A stretch of DNA of 64,000 bases. It comes from Olsenella_K sp050953285. GTDB lineage: Bacteria; Actinomycetota; Coriobacteriia; Coriobacteriales; Atopobiaceae. The number at the start of each line of letters is the position of its first letter. Within the stretch, counting starts at the first letter, position 1. Below the pieces are notes generated by a model. The model searched no databases and was not told where the DNA came from. It worked only from the letters and a program-made list of their open reading frames with translations. A program made the position numbers and the translations under genes. The DNA lies in NCBI GenBank assembly GCA_050953285.1, contig JBMNMK010000002.1:248001-312000 (forward strand), in the 5' to 3' direction. Positions 34,385 through 42,754 of the stretch are shown here, one piece after another.

Positions 34385-34479
34385 GGGCGCTCTCCTTACT
34401 TGTGCTGGCACATCGAATCTTTGTGAAGCATATCGCAAAACACTAGACTGTCCTTTGGCTTTAAGGGGGTCTCAAGACT

Positions 34480-35715
34480 ATGCACCAAAAAGATAGCGAT
34501 AGGTTTTCTGGGAAAGAGCTCCGCGGTAGGAGTCACGGCCAGGCATACGCGCGGCTCTGTGTAGCTCTCTTGGTGTTTCTGGCCTTTGCGCTAGGCTGCT
34601 CTGAATTTGTGGTCATTGGCATCCTGACGGAGATCTCTGACTTCTTTGGCGTTTCACTTGCCGAAGCAGGCCGTCTTACCAGCCTATTTGCACTTACCTA
34701 TGCCATCTTTACCCCCGTGCTTGCACTTGCCACAGGGCGCTTTAAGCGTTTTTACGTTTTATGTGTCTACCTGGTGTTATTTGCTGCTGGCAACGTGCTG
34801 TCGGTTGTGGCTCCCACCTTCGAAGTCCTTCTGGCGGCGCGTATCCTGTTGGGCTCTATCTCGGGCGCGCTTCTTGCGGTGGGCGTGACCTTTATTCCTG
34901 AGCTGGTGGGACAGGAGCGCACCTCATCTGCTCTGACGCTGGTCTACTCTGCCTATTCTGTTGCGCTCATCTTGGCAACAAGTGCAGGAAAGCTCATGGC
35001 TTCACGCGTGGGCTGGCATGCAACTTTGGTAGCGGCGCTTATCATCACGCTGGTAACGGTTGTGGCGGTAGCCTTGGTCTTGCCGCGTGAGAGCAAAACA
35101 GATGAGCCGACGCGCGCCAAAGATCAGCTCAAGCTCTTTACGGAGCCAAGCATCCTCACAGGTGCTCTGGTATTTGTCTTTGGCATTGGCTCCATCTATA
35201 CGTTCTATGGGTATGTGACGCCGTACTTGGAGCAGGTGGTAGGCCTTGACACCATAGCTATCTCTGAGGTGCTTTTGGTCTACGGGTTCATCACATTTTT
35301 CAGCAACCTCTTGAGCGGCTGGATTTCCACCCGCTTTGGCCTCAGGGCGCTCGTCGTCACGTTTATCATGCAAGCGGTGGTGTTCTTGGGCTTGTATATG
35401 GTTGGTACCTGGCGCCAAGGCGTTCTTGCGCTCATGATGGTGATTGCACTTCTTATGTATTTGGCATCTATACCCAGCGTTTCGAGCTTCATGGAGATTG
35501 CCCAAGCGCGCCATCCAGGCGCCCTCACGCTTGCAAGCTCACTTGAGCCCTTATCGTTTAACGTGGGCATCTCTTTTGGAACGGCAGTAGGCGGATACGC
35601 CGTGATGGGGCCTGGTATTCAAGCGATAGGTCTTATCGCAGCAATTCTGGCACTTATAGCAGCAGGCTGGGTGGTCTTGACCGTACATCTCAAGTCACGC
35701 GCGCATCTGACATAG
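34480..35715 (+). CDS. MFS transporter (DHA1/AraJ-like exporter)
   Basis: A 411-residue, 12-helix major facilitator protein. The start LALGCSEFVVIGILTEISDFFGVSLAEAGRLTSLFALTYAIFTPVLA is typical of the AraJ/NepI-like drug or sugar efflux group, with ARILLGSISGALLAVGVTFIPELV as motif C-like region in helices 4-5. AAGGGGG precedes the ATG. It is divergent from the 61-residue gene. Substrate unknown. Confidence 0.9.
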   Translation: MHQKDSDRFSGKELRGRSHGQAYARLCVALLVFLAFALGCSEFVVIGILTEISDFFGVSLAEAGRLTSLFALTYAIFTPVLALATGRFKRFYVLCVYLVLFAAGNVLSVVAPTFEVLLAARILLGSISGALLAVGVTFIPELVGQERTSSALTLVYSAYSVALILATSAGKLMASRVGWHATLVAALIITLVTVVAVALVLPRESKTDEPTRAKDQLKLFTEPSILTGALVFVFGIGSIYTFYGYVTPYLEQVVGLDTIAISEVLLVYGFITFFSNLLSGWISTRFGLRALVVTFIMQAVVFLGLYMVGTWRQGVLALMMVIALLMYLASIPSVSSFMEIAQARHPGALTLASSLEPLSFNVGISFGTAVGGYAVMGPGIQAIGLIAAILALIAAGWVVLTVHLKSRAHLT

Positions 35716-35793
35716 GCGGTAAAGAGGATTTGTCCCGCCGCGAGCGGATATCTTTGACCGGCGAGCGGCTGGAGTGGCCCACATGAGGCTATC

Positions 35794-37419
35794 ATGGCTC
35801 TATGGCACGAATTTCTCGGCCAGAGACTTTTGGAAACAGGCACAGCCATGATACTTTCGCGGAATGATTATCAGCGGCTTGTAGAGATGCTCTGGGCATT
35901 GTTTGACTTTGCGGCCGCGCGGCTTGATATCACAGATGAGCTCTATCCCACCAATACGTTGGAGCCCAACGCAGAGGTACAAGGCAGCCTGATGAAGTAT
36001 CTGTGGCGCGACGACCCATCTGCCATCACGGATTTCACGCGCACCAATCCGGCGCACTTGCCCATGAAAGACATCCAGGAGATGCGCCGCTGGGATCAGG
36101 GGATCTACGGCACCTTTGCGCTCTGTAGAGACGCGTTGGGTCAGAGCGTATTTATGGGCGACGGTCGCGGCTTTGTGGTTTCAGGCATCAATTCCGAGCC
36201 GTGGCAGGTGGTCACGCAGCTCCCGACTTTTGTGCGGACGGCGCTCATTCCGTTTGGCGATAAGATCGTCTACGCCGGAGTCTTGGTGGAGCCGCAGGTA
36301 ACCCATTCGGACCAGACGCGTTCCCTTATGCAGCAGGAGCTTGAGCGCCGCCGTCAGGAGGGCAAGCTCTTAACCGACGCGCGCACCTTCATGAGAGACA
36401 TTCACGATCTGCGCTACGGCAAACGGCAGCATTTCCAGGATCCGCTGTCCTGTGGAACCAACCTCTCCAAGGAAGCAGATTTGCTCGCCAGCCTGCGCCA
36501 CGCGCACATGAAGAGCGTGGGCACCGGTACCGATAGAGAAGAGCTCATTCGCAAGCTCAACCATCTGCCGCAAGGACAGCACACAGGTGTTCTTTCGGGC
36601 ATGAATGACCTGGATAGAGACCGTGCCGCGCGCCTGCACAGGCATGATCTGCCGGCAAGTGAGACCTTCATACCCGACGTTGCTGTAAGGCGCATCATGC
36701 CTGTTCAGCCGCTGGAGTATGCAGAAGAGCTCGTGCGCTTGCGGGGCCTGGCGCCGCTGGCTGAGATTTCACGCGAGTGCGTTCAATACTTTGAGCGGAA
36801 CAACATTGAAGGCGCGCGTCCGCATCAGGCATCGCTTGTGTCAAACGAGCTCATTGCGCGCTGGAAGAGATCTCCGGATCTGGTGAACTTTGAAGTACTG
36901 GATACAGATATAGGTCACTACCTGGTGGAATATACGCTCGCAAAGGACAATTGGAACGAGCTCACCGGCCTTTGGCACCCGGATGAATCTGATAGAGACG
37001 ATGGCTATCCCGGCACTGAGTTAGGCCCCACGCTCACGCAGCTGTTAGAAAACAGGGCGCATCTGCCGGCAAGGCCCGTGCCCGATTCCCTCTTTGAGCA
37101 TCTGACGGATTATTTTGGCTGGTCATTGGCGCAGCCGCCCATGATTGAGCTCAGGCGATACCTGGACAATCATGTGCCCGATGGTGAGGACGACTACTCG
37201 TATGCAGACGAGATCTTGGGCTATGTCCTGGAGTGTCTCCACGTCTGTATGAGTGCAGAAGACATTGTGTGGGAGCTCTACGACAGAGGCGTGTGCCCAG
37301 ACCAGCTGAGCTTTGACGCCCTGGAGTGGCTGATTGCGCAGGTAGTAGATGGTATGCCTAACTGGGCATGCAACGGGTGGTCGCCCAAAGAGGCGCGCCT
37401 CATGCCGCCTGTGACCTAG
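35794..37419 (+). CDS. Uncharacterised 541-residue protein
   Basis: A soluble 541-residue protein with no signal peptide or convincing membrane helix. The N-terminal 160 residues look alpha/beta (GDGRGFVVSGINSEPWQVVTQLPTFVRTALIPFGDKIVYAGVLVEP). A charged Arg-rich central region follows, and the C-terminal 130 residues look helical (SYADEILGYVLECLHVCMSAEDIVWELYDRG). I recognise no catalytic motif. ATG at 35794 has ATGAGGC upstream; the next ATG at 35848 lacks a site. It stands alone after the MFS gene. The early part resembles some plasmid- or SEC-C-type hypothetical proteins, but I make no functional call. Confidence 0.75.
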   Translation: MALWHEFLGQRLLETGTAMILSRNDYQRLVEMLWALFDFAAARLDITDELYPTNTLEPNAEVQGSLMKYLWRDDPSAITDFTRTNPAHLPMKDIQEMRRWDQGIYGTFALCRDALGQSVFMGDGRGFVVSGINSEPWQVVTQLPTFVRTALIPFGDKIVYAGVLVEPQVTHSDQTRSLMQQELERRRQEGKLLTDARTFMRDIHDLRYGKRQHFQDPLSCGTNLSKEADLLASLRHAHMKSVGTGTDREELIRKLNHLPQGQHTGVLSGMNDLDRDRAARLHRHDLPASETFIPDVAVRRIMPVQPLEYAEELVRLRGLAPLAEISRECVQYFERNNIEGARPHQASLVSNELIARWKRSPDLVNFEVLDTDIGHYLVEYTLAKDNWNELTGLWHPDESDRDDGYPGTELGPTLTQLLENRAHLPARPVPDSLFEHLTDYFGWSLAQPPMIELRRYLDNHVPDGEDDYSYADEILGYVLECLHVCMSAEDIVWELYDRGVCPDQLSFDALEWLIAQVVDGMPNWACNGWSPKEARLMPPVT

Positions 37420-37578
37420 ACACGTCGAGCCTCAGCTGGAGCTTTTGGCTTTGTTGAGCAGCTGCATAATCTTTTGCCATTTGCCAGTCGGTGCGCTTTT
37501 TGTGCGCACGTGAGCTCACAAATATGGAATGATTACTCATCACGAGTAGAAAAAAGCTTGCACACGGAAGGTGGATTA

Positions 37579-38118
37579 ATGGCGGAAGAGATTCGGCAGG
37601 ATGCCACACATGAGCATGAGGCACACGAGCGGCTCATGCTCACATCCGTTGTGGGGGAGCCATACTGCGTGTATGGTGAGGCCGAGTTTGCGCCGCGCTC
37701 GGTGTCAGGAGGCATTGAGGTCGACGTCCAGCAGCTGCTGCCACAGGAGCTAGGCCATCTGAGCGCACCTCTTTACGTGTCATACCCGCAGCAAAAAGGG
37801 CCTATCGCCTGTATCTATCTGTCGGGCGAGAAGAACCTCGACGCAGAAGCGTCTTCAGGCGCGGCACCCGCACCCGCACCCGATGTGTGTGTTGACGGTG
37901 TGGTCACCATCTCCTGCGAATGGCTGCGCACCTGCGGTGTTGAGGACGGCGACCACCTGGTGGCAACGGGCAACTTTGACCACATCGAACTCTTTGGAGC
38001 AGCGCAGTATCGTCGTATACGTGATGAGATTGATGCCACGCTGGATGTGAGCTTATATCCCATGCCGCTTGAGCGGGAAGTGCGTCCTCAGTTTCCTGAG
38101 GACGAGCAGCGGAGATAA
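37579..38118 (+). CDS. Hypothetical protein with a possible AbrB/MraZ-like segment
   Basis: A 179-residue soluble acidic protein. Residues 108-150 (GVVTISCEWLRTCGVEDGDHL then TGNFDHIELF) resemble the swapped-hairpin AbrB/MraZ pattern G-x-I-x-I-P..R...G...GD.V....I.L. The first half, split by an Ala/Pro linker (about 88-104), could be a second copy but is less clear. The ATG at 37579 follows GGAAGGTGG. It is one base upstream of apbE and so may be part of that operon; a regulatory role is only a suggestion. Confidence 0.65.
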   Translation: MAEEIRQDATHEHEAHERLMLTSVVGEPYCVYGEAEFAPRSVSGGIEVDVQQLLPQELGHLSAPLYVSYPQQKGPIACIYLSGEKNLDAEASSGAAPAPAPDVCVDGVVTISCEWLRTCGVEDGDHLVATGNFDHIELFGAAQYRRIRDEIDATLDVSLYPMPLEREVRPQFPEDEQRR

Positions 38119-38119
38119 G

Positions 38120-39169
38120 ATGCAGAAAGACCCTAGACAGATGATGCTCAGCAGAAGAGCCTTTGCGCATGGCCTTGTTGGCTGTGTCAAAGCTGCGGCT
38201 CTAGTAGCGCTACCTGCTCTTGTGGGCTGTGATGCGTCTTTTCTAAAACCCGGCGCAACCGAGTCAGAAACGATGCTCACCAAGACATTCTTTGCGTTTG
38301 ATACGGTGGTTGACCTGCAGGTGTATTGCACGCAAGACATGATGGATGAGCTGCATGAGCGCTGTCGGTATCTGGAGCGCATCTTTTCTCGCACCATCGA
38401 GGGAAGCGATATTTGGAATATCAATCATGCGCAGGGCGCAGAGGTAGAGGTAGCGTCCGAGACGGCAGATATCATTGTGCAGTCGCTTGAATATGCCGAG
38501 AAAAGCCAGGGACTGTTTGATATCACCATTGGCACCGTGTCGTCACTTTGGGACTTTAAGGAAGGCATCAAGCCGGCTGATGAAGAGATTCAGGCCGCTC
38601 TGCCTCATGTTGGCTATGAAAACATTGAAGTGAGCGGATGTACGGTACGGCTCAAAGATCCTGAAACCAAGCTCGATCTGGGTGGCATTGCCAAAGGATA
38701 CATTGCCGATAACCTCACTCAGCTGCTGGTTTCTTATGGGGTTGAGCGCGGTGTGATCAACTTGGGCGGCAATGTGTCGGTCTTGGGCACCAAAGAAGAT
38801 GGGTCAGACTGGAATGTCGGCGTGCAAGACCCCAACAAGAAAAACCAGGTCATAGCACTTATCAGCTGCCATGATAACTCCGTGGTGACGTCTGGTCTTT
38901 ATGAGCGAAAGTTTGAGCAAGATGGTGAGCTCTACTACCACATCCTAGATCCCACGACGGGATATCCCGTCAAGACGGATCTGGTGTCATCGAGCGTCTC
39001 ATATAAAAACGCGCTCGATGCAGATGTGGTGGCCACGGTCCTCTTCTTGTTAGGAAAAGAGCGCGCTCTTTCGTTTGTTGACCAGCATAAAGATTTTGAC
39101 GTGCTGCTTTGTGGGGCAGACGGAACATGTGCCACCGGCAATGACACCCAATTTGAAGTCTTCAAGTGA
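38120..39169 (+). CDS. apbE: ApbE/FmnB-like FAD:protein FMN transferase, exported
   Basis: A 349-residue flavin transferase that attaches FMN to Thr/Ser of target proteins outside the membrane. The N-terminus has twin Arg in SRRAFAHGLVG and a lipobox-like LVGC (Cys near 38), so it may be a Tat- or Sec-exported lipoprotein. Family marks: FAFDTVVDLQVY, FDITIGTVSSLWDF, LDLGGIAKGYIAD, GVINLGGNVSVLG, HILDPTTGYPV and the metal-site D in NALDADVVAT. It starts one base after the preceding stop and heads the NusG-II/Gx/ECF operon. Confidence 0.92.
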   Translation: MQKDPRQMMLSRRAFAHGLVGCVKAAALVALPALVGCDASFLKPGATESETMLTKTFFAFDTVVDLQVYCTQDMMDELHERCRYLERIFSRTIEGSDIWNINHAQGAEVEVASETADIIVQSLEYAEKSQGLFDITIGTVSSLWDFKEGIKPADEEIQAALPHVGYENIEVSGCTVRLKDPETKLDLGGIAKGYIADNLTQLLVSYGVERGVINLGGNVSVLGTKEDGSDWNVGVQDPNKKNQVIALISCHDNSVVTSGLYERKFEQDGELYYHILDPTTGYPVKTDLVSSSVSYKNALDADVVATVLFLLGKERALSFVDQHKDFDVLLCGADGTCATGNDTQFEVFK

Positions 39170-39178
39170 GGTAGTCGC

Positions 39179-39655
39179 ATGAAAGCGTCTGACGCACCAA
39201 CAGATGAAGCTGTCGCAGAAGCAGCACTCAGCGCGCGTGCACACAAGCGCGCGTGGCAGCTGGCCGCTGTGGCTGTGGTTGCACTTCTGGTGCTTGCGGC
39301 GGCAGCCTGGTTCTATTTTGGCAAACATGCAGCTCATGGCACATATGCGCACGTGCATCTGCCGGATGGTTCTTCCCAGATGCTTGATCTTTCACACCCT
39401 ACGCGCGTGCGATTTGAAACCGAGCGGGGCTATAACGTGGTGGAGGTTTCAGACGGCCAGGTCTTTGTGTCCGATGCGGACTGTGACAACCATGACTGCA
39501 TGGAGCAAGGAGCAATTTCGCGCGTGGGCGAGAAGATCATCTGCTTGCCACATGAGTTCTGGATAGAAATCGAAGCCGCCAACGCAGAGGGCGCTGATGG
39601 CGCAAGTGCCGAAAGCTCGTCTCAAGAGGGCGGCTACGACACGGTGAGCAGGTGA
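39179..39655 (+). CDS. NusG domain II membrane protein (EetA-like)
   Basis: A 158-residue protein with one N-terminal membrane helix (about 27-48) and an exported NusG_II domain (about 58-130): RFETERGYNVVEVSDGQVFVSDADCDNHDCMEQGAIS and GEKIICLPHEFWIEI, with three conserved Cys. Despite its name the domain is not a transcription factor. From memory, EetA of the Listeria flavin-based electron-transfer locus is such a protein and precedes EetB (a Gx protein). It lies nine bases after apbE and six before the Gx-EcfA fusion. Confidence 0.88.
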   Translation: MKASDAPTDEAVAEAALSARAHKRAWQLAAVAVVALLVLAAAAWFYFGKHAAHGTYAHVHLPDGSSQMLDLSHPTRVRFETERGYNVVEVSDGQVFVSDADCDNHDCMEQGAISRVGEKIICLPHEFWIEIEAANAEGADGASAESSSQEGGYDTVSR

Positions 39656-39661
39656 CGTGTC

Positions 39662-40936
39662 GTGAGTGAAGGAGCAGCTCACAAGCGGTATGTGACCGAT
39701 ACTCGACAGGTGCGCGCGCTGGAGCGGACCTGCCAGGTGGCACTGCTTGCGGGCTTAGCCATCGTGCTGGGCTACGTGGAGACTATGGTGAGGATTCCCC
39801 TGGTCATCCCTGGTATGAAGCTGGGTTTGGGCAACGCGGCAATTCTCGCGGCACTCCTCGTGCTTGATATGCGGGCAGCAGCTGCCGTCGCTTTGGTAAA
39901 AGTCCTCTCAACAGGCCTGCTCTTTGGATCTCCGACCATGTTTCTCTACAGCCTTAGCGGCACAGCTCTGGCACTGGCATCTATGGGATGTCTCTGCTCC
40001 TTTGCAAGGGCGGGCGATAAACCCTGGCGGGTGGTGGTGACATCCCAGATTGCCGCATGTGCCCACGTAGCAGGCCAGCTCGTGGTGGCAGCAATATGGC
40101 TTCGTACAGCCTCTCTTATGTGGCTGGCGCTGCCACTTTGTGTGCCAGCGCTCATCACCGGGGGCGTTGTGGGTGCCATTGCTCAGGGAGTGCGGCGCGC
40201 GTGTCGACAAGATGAGCGGCGGCCCCACATTGAAGCAGAGGCTACGCCACGTGTGGCGCCGGGGTCCTATACCGCATTTGTAGGCAAAAACGGCGCAGGT
40301 AAAACCACCTATGCGCTGCAGTTAGCAGGCCTTCTGACGGAGGGCGGGCCAAGCTCTTCGCACGTAGGCATGTGCTTTCAAGACATCGACAGCCAGTTTG
40401 TGTGCGAGCGCGTGCGCGATGACATGGGTTTCTCGCCCCGCTTTGCCACCCAAAAAGAGCAGGACAGAGCCGTGGCGGAGGCACTTGATGCCCTGGGCAT
40501 ACAAGACCTCAAGGATCGCCGGATAAGAGATCTTTCCGGCGGAGAAAAATGCCTGGTAGCTGCGGCAGCGCTTATGGTCAAGGCACCGGATGTCGTCATT
40601 TTTGATGAAACCATGGCACCTTTGGACGCAGGTGCTCGCGCACGCGTCCATGCGGCTATAGACAGACTTCGTGCCGCTGGCGTGGCAATCATTGTGATCA
40701 GCCACGAGATGGAGGAGATCTTTGAGGCCGACCAGGTCTGCGTGTTCAGTGACCATAAGCTCACAGCATGCGTGACGCCGCACGACTTCATCATGAGCGA
40801 CGACCTCATTGCCGAGGCCGCCCTCGAGCTGCCAAGCGTGCTAGCGCTGTCGCGCTCACTTGTTGCTGCGGGTATCCAGCCAGAGCTCAGCATGGATCCC
40901 AAGTGCGTGGGGGAGGCACTATGTCGCTTGTTGTAG
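39662..40936 (+). CDS. Gx-transporter (EetB/HepS-like) membrane domain fused to an ECF-type ABC ATPase
   Basis: A 424-residue fusion. Residues 20-180 are a Gx-transporter domain (RIPLVIPGMKLGLGNAAILAALLVL is diagnostic). Residues 200-424 are an ABC ATPase: Walker A GKNGAGKTT with K214, Q-loop FQDIDSQF, signature LSGGEK, Walker B VVIFDETMAPLD and switch His in ISHEM. The ATPase lacks the usual first strands and A-loop aromatic before Walker A. The GTG at 39662 follows CAGGTGACG. Fusion of a Gx domain to an ECF ATPase suggests Gx acts as an S-component-like partner. It overlaps the next ATPase by 16 bases. Confidence 0.88.
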   Translation: MSEGAAHKRYVTDTRQVRALERTCQVALLAGLAIVLGYVETMVRIPLVIPGMKLGLGNAAILAALLVLDMRAAAAVALVKVLSTGLLFGSPTMFLYSLSGTALALASMGCLCSFARAGDKPWRVVVTSQIAACAHVAGQLVVAAIWLRTASLMWLALPLCVPALITGGVVGAIAQGVRRACRQDERRPHIEAEATPRVAPGSYTAFVGKNGAGKTTYALQLAGLLTEGGPSSSHVGMCFQDIDSQFVCERVRDDMGFSPRFATQKEQDRAVAEALDALGIQDLKDRRIRDLSGGEKCLVAAAALMVKAPDVVIFDETMAPLDAGARARVHAAIDRLRAAGVAIIVISHEMEEIFEADQVCVFSDHKLTACVTPHDFIMSDDLIAEAALELPSVLALSRSLVAAGIQPELSMDPKCVGEALCRLL

Positions 40937-41796
40937 ACGATATGACCCTTGCGCGCGGAGGCGTCAATGTCTTGCGCCACATATCGTGCTCGGCAGAAAA
41001 AGGCCAGGTTCTGGGCATTGCGGGCGCATCGGGTGCGGGTAAAACCAGCCTCTTGCGCGCCATGGCAGGGCTGGAGCGTGAAACAACCGGACGTATCGCT
41101 ATAGATAACACGGCGCTCGGGCAAACGCCTACACCCTCTAAAACACCTGCGTCAGCGCCTTGTGTCTCATATGTTGCCCAGACGCCTGAGGTGCAGCTTT
41201 TTGCCAAGACTGTCTTCGACGAGGTCTCCTTTGGACCCAAGAACCTGGGCCTCACGCGCGAGGAAATTGCTGCGCGCACAAGCTGGGCGCTTGCGTGCGT
41301 GGGCTTTGATGTCACGCGAGCGCTCACGCAGGATCCGCTTGCGCTCTCAGGAGGCGAGAAGCGCCTGGTTGCCCTGGCGGCAACGCTTGCGCTCAAGCCT
41401 TCCTACCTCCTTTTAGATGAGCCTACCTCCGGCTTGGATGCGTCTGCAAAAAGGCAGGTAGAAGACTGTATCGGCAAGGTTTGCGCATCCGTTACTGCTT
41501 GCGTGGTAGCCTCTCACGATATGGATTTTCTCTATCGCATCACAGATCATCTGGTGGTACTCAAAGCAGGCTCAATCGTGCTCCAGGGCATGACGGCAGA
41601 TGTCTTGAGCTCAGAAGACGTGCTTCAAGAGGCAGGGCTTGTGTCGCCTGGCCTCATACGACTTGGCCGCTACCTCCAAGAAGCAGGCGCACTTGAGCCC
41701 GGATCTTTGGGACAAGAAGAGCTTCAAGCACACATTACAGATCTTGCGCAGAAGCTCCTGCACAAACAGGGAGGTGCGCATGATGGGCACCGGTGA
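40921..41796 (+). CDS. ecfA: ECF transporter ATPase (EcfA)
   Basis: A 291-residue ABC ATPase. Walker A GASGAGKTS, Q-loop YVAQTPEVQLFAKTVFDEVSFGPKNLGL (typical of energy-coupling-factor ATPases), signature LSGGEK, Walker B LLLDEPTSGLD and switch His in ASHDMDF. The C-terminal 60 residues are the usual EcfA tail. ATG at 40921 with GGGGGAGG upstream. It pairs with the ATPase half of the preceding fusion and the EcfT after it to make a complete A-A'-T module. Confidence 0.93.
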   Translation: MSLVVDDMTLARGGVNVLRHISCSAEKGQVLGIAGASGAGKTSLLRAMAGLERETTGRIAIDNTALGQTPTPSKTPASAPCVSYVAQTPEVQLFAKTVFDEVSFGPKNLGLTREEIAARTSWALACVGFDVTRALTQDPLALSGGEKRLVALAATLALKPSYLLLDEPTSGLDASAKRQVEDCIGKVCASVTACVVASHDMDFLYRITDHLVVLKAGSIVLQGMTADVLSSEDVLQEAGLVSPGLIRLGRYLQEAGALEPGSLGQEELQAHITDLAQKLLHKQGGAHDGHR

Positions 41797-42526
41797 TGCG
41801 CGCGCTCGGCTGATAGCGGCGCTGCTGTTCATTGTGGCTGCATTTCTGGCACGCACGCTAGTATCGCTTGTCTGTGTTGCTGCTGTGGCGGCCGTGCTGT
41901 GGGCATGGATCATGTTCCACCACGACAGCCGCTGGCGCACGCGAATTTCTCGTCCGCTTGGCGCGCTGGTGGCCTTTATTGTGGTATTTGATGCGCTGTT
42001 TGCGCCGGCATACGGCACGCCGCTGGCAACGCTCGGGCCTGTTGTGATCTCGACGGGCTCACTTCTTCAGGGGGCGCTTGACGCGGCGCGGCTCATGGCG
42101 GCAACGTTTATGGGAGCGGCGCTGGTGGCAAGCTCATCTCGTGAGGAGCTTGCGCGCGCGGCAGCAGATCTGTTGGTGTTTCTGCCCCTGGCCGCGCGCG
42201 AGCGCAGCTACCTTGTCCTCATGGTGTGCTTTCAGGCTATACCGGCCTTCCTTCATACCTGGCGAGAGGTACGAGAAGCGCAGGAGCTCCGCGGCCTTAC
42301 CTCTCAAGGCAGCCTCCTTGTGTGCGCTCGCTCATACCTGCCACTTGCAGTGCCGCTCTTCAATAAAACATTTTCCCGCGCACATACGCTGGCAAGATCT
42401 CTTGTCATGCGCGGCTATGATGGGACGCCTGCCCCCATGCGCCAGAGGAGGCCAGCGTGGCACACCTCAGATGTGCTGCTGGTAGTCGGCGCGGCTGCGC
42501 TCACGCTCATCTGCGCACTCATGTAG
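41780..42526 (+). CDS. ecfT: ECF transporter transmembrane subunit EcfT
   Basis: A 248-residue EcfT with about five membrane helices and the two coupling motifs that contact the ATPases: REAQELRG near residue 165 and ARSLVMRGYDG near 212. Start at ATG 41780 or 41783, both after GGGAGG. It overlaps the EcfA stop by 17 bases, closing the operon. No separate vitamin S-component is adjacent, leaving the fused Gx domain as the only candidate in the operon. Confidence 0.92.
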   Translation: MMGTGDARARLIAALLFIVAAFLARTLVSLVCVAAVAAVLWAWIMFHHDSRWRTRISRPLGALVAFIVVFDALFAPAYGTPLATLGPVVISTGSLLQGALDAARLMAATFMGAALVASSSREELARAAADLLVFLPLAARERSYLVLMVCFQAIPAFLHTWREVREAQELRGLTSQGSLLVCARSYLPLAVPLFNKTFSRAHTLARSLVMRGYDGTPAPMRQRRPAWHTSDVLLVVGAAALTLICALM

Positions 42527-42542
42527 TGGACGCGTGATAGAC

Positions 42543-42554
42543 GGCGAGAAGATC
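42543..42554 (+). repeat. Intergenic copy of the GGCGAGAAGATC word
   Basis: An exact copy of the over-represented word, 17 bases after the ecfT stop, in a 228-base gap. The rest of that gap is GC-rich (repeated GCGCC units near 42672-42710) and I see no promoter or RNA in it. Confidence 0.55.
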
Positions 42555-42754
42555 CGCACAATTCTGAGCGTTTCCTGTACGACAGCTTGATCCCAAAACT
42601 TGTAGTACGCTTCTGGTGATAAGAAAAATGAGACATAGCCAGTAGCGTATGCGCCTCCCAACATCGCACGTGCAGCGCCGTCCAGCGCCGCGCGCCCAGC
42701 GCCGCGCATGCCGCGCGGTAGCCCTCGTGGGTGCTCTGGCAAGAAAGGGTTTTC

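Noticed and set aside
37491..37509. GTGCGC-TTTTTGT-GCGCAC hairpin as a terminator
   Set aside because: The T-run is in the loop and none follows the stem.
42467..42750. Minus-strand reading frame with a protein-like stretch (GGAYATGYVSFFLSPEAYYKFWDQ)
   Set aside because: It lacks a supported start, runs into the end of ecfT and continues antisense to the ABC exporter. It could be a gene remnant, but I cannot support it.
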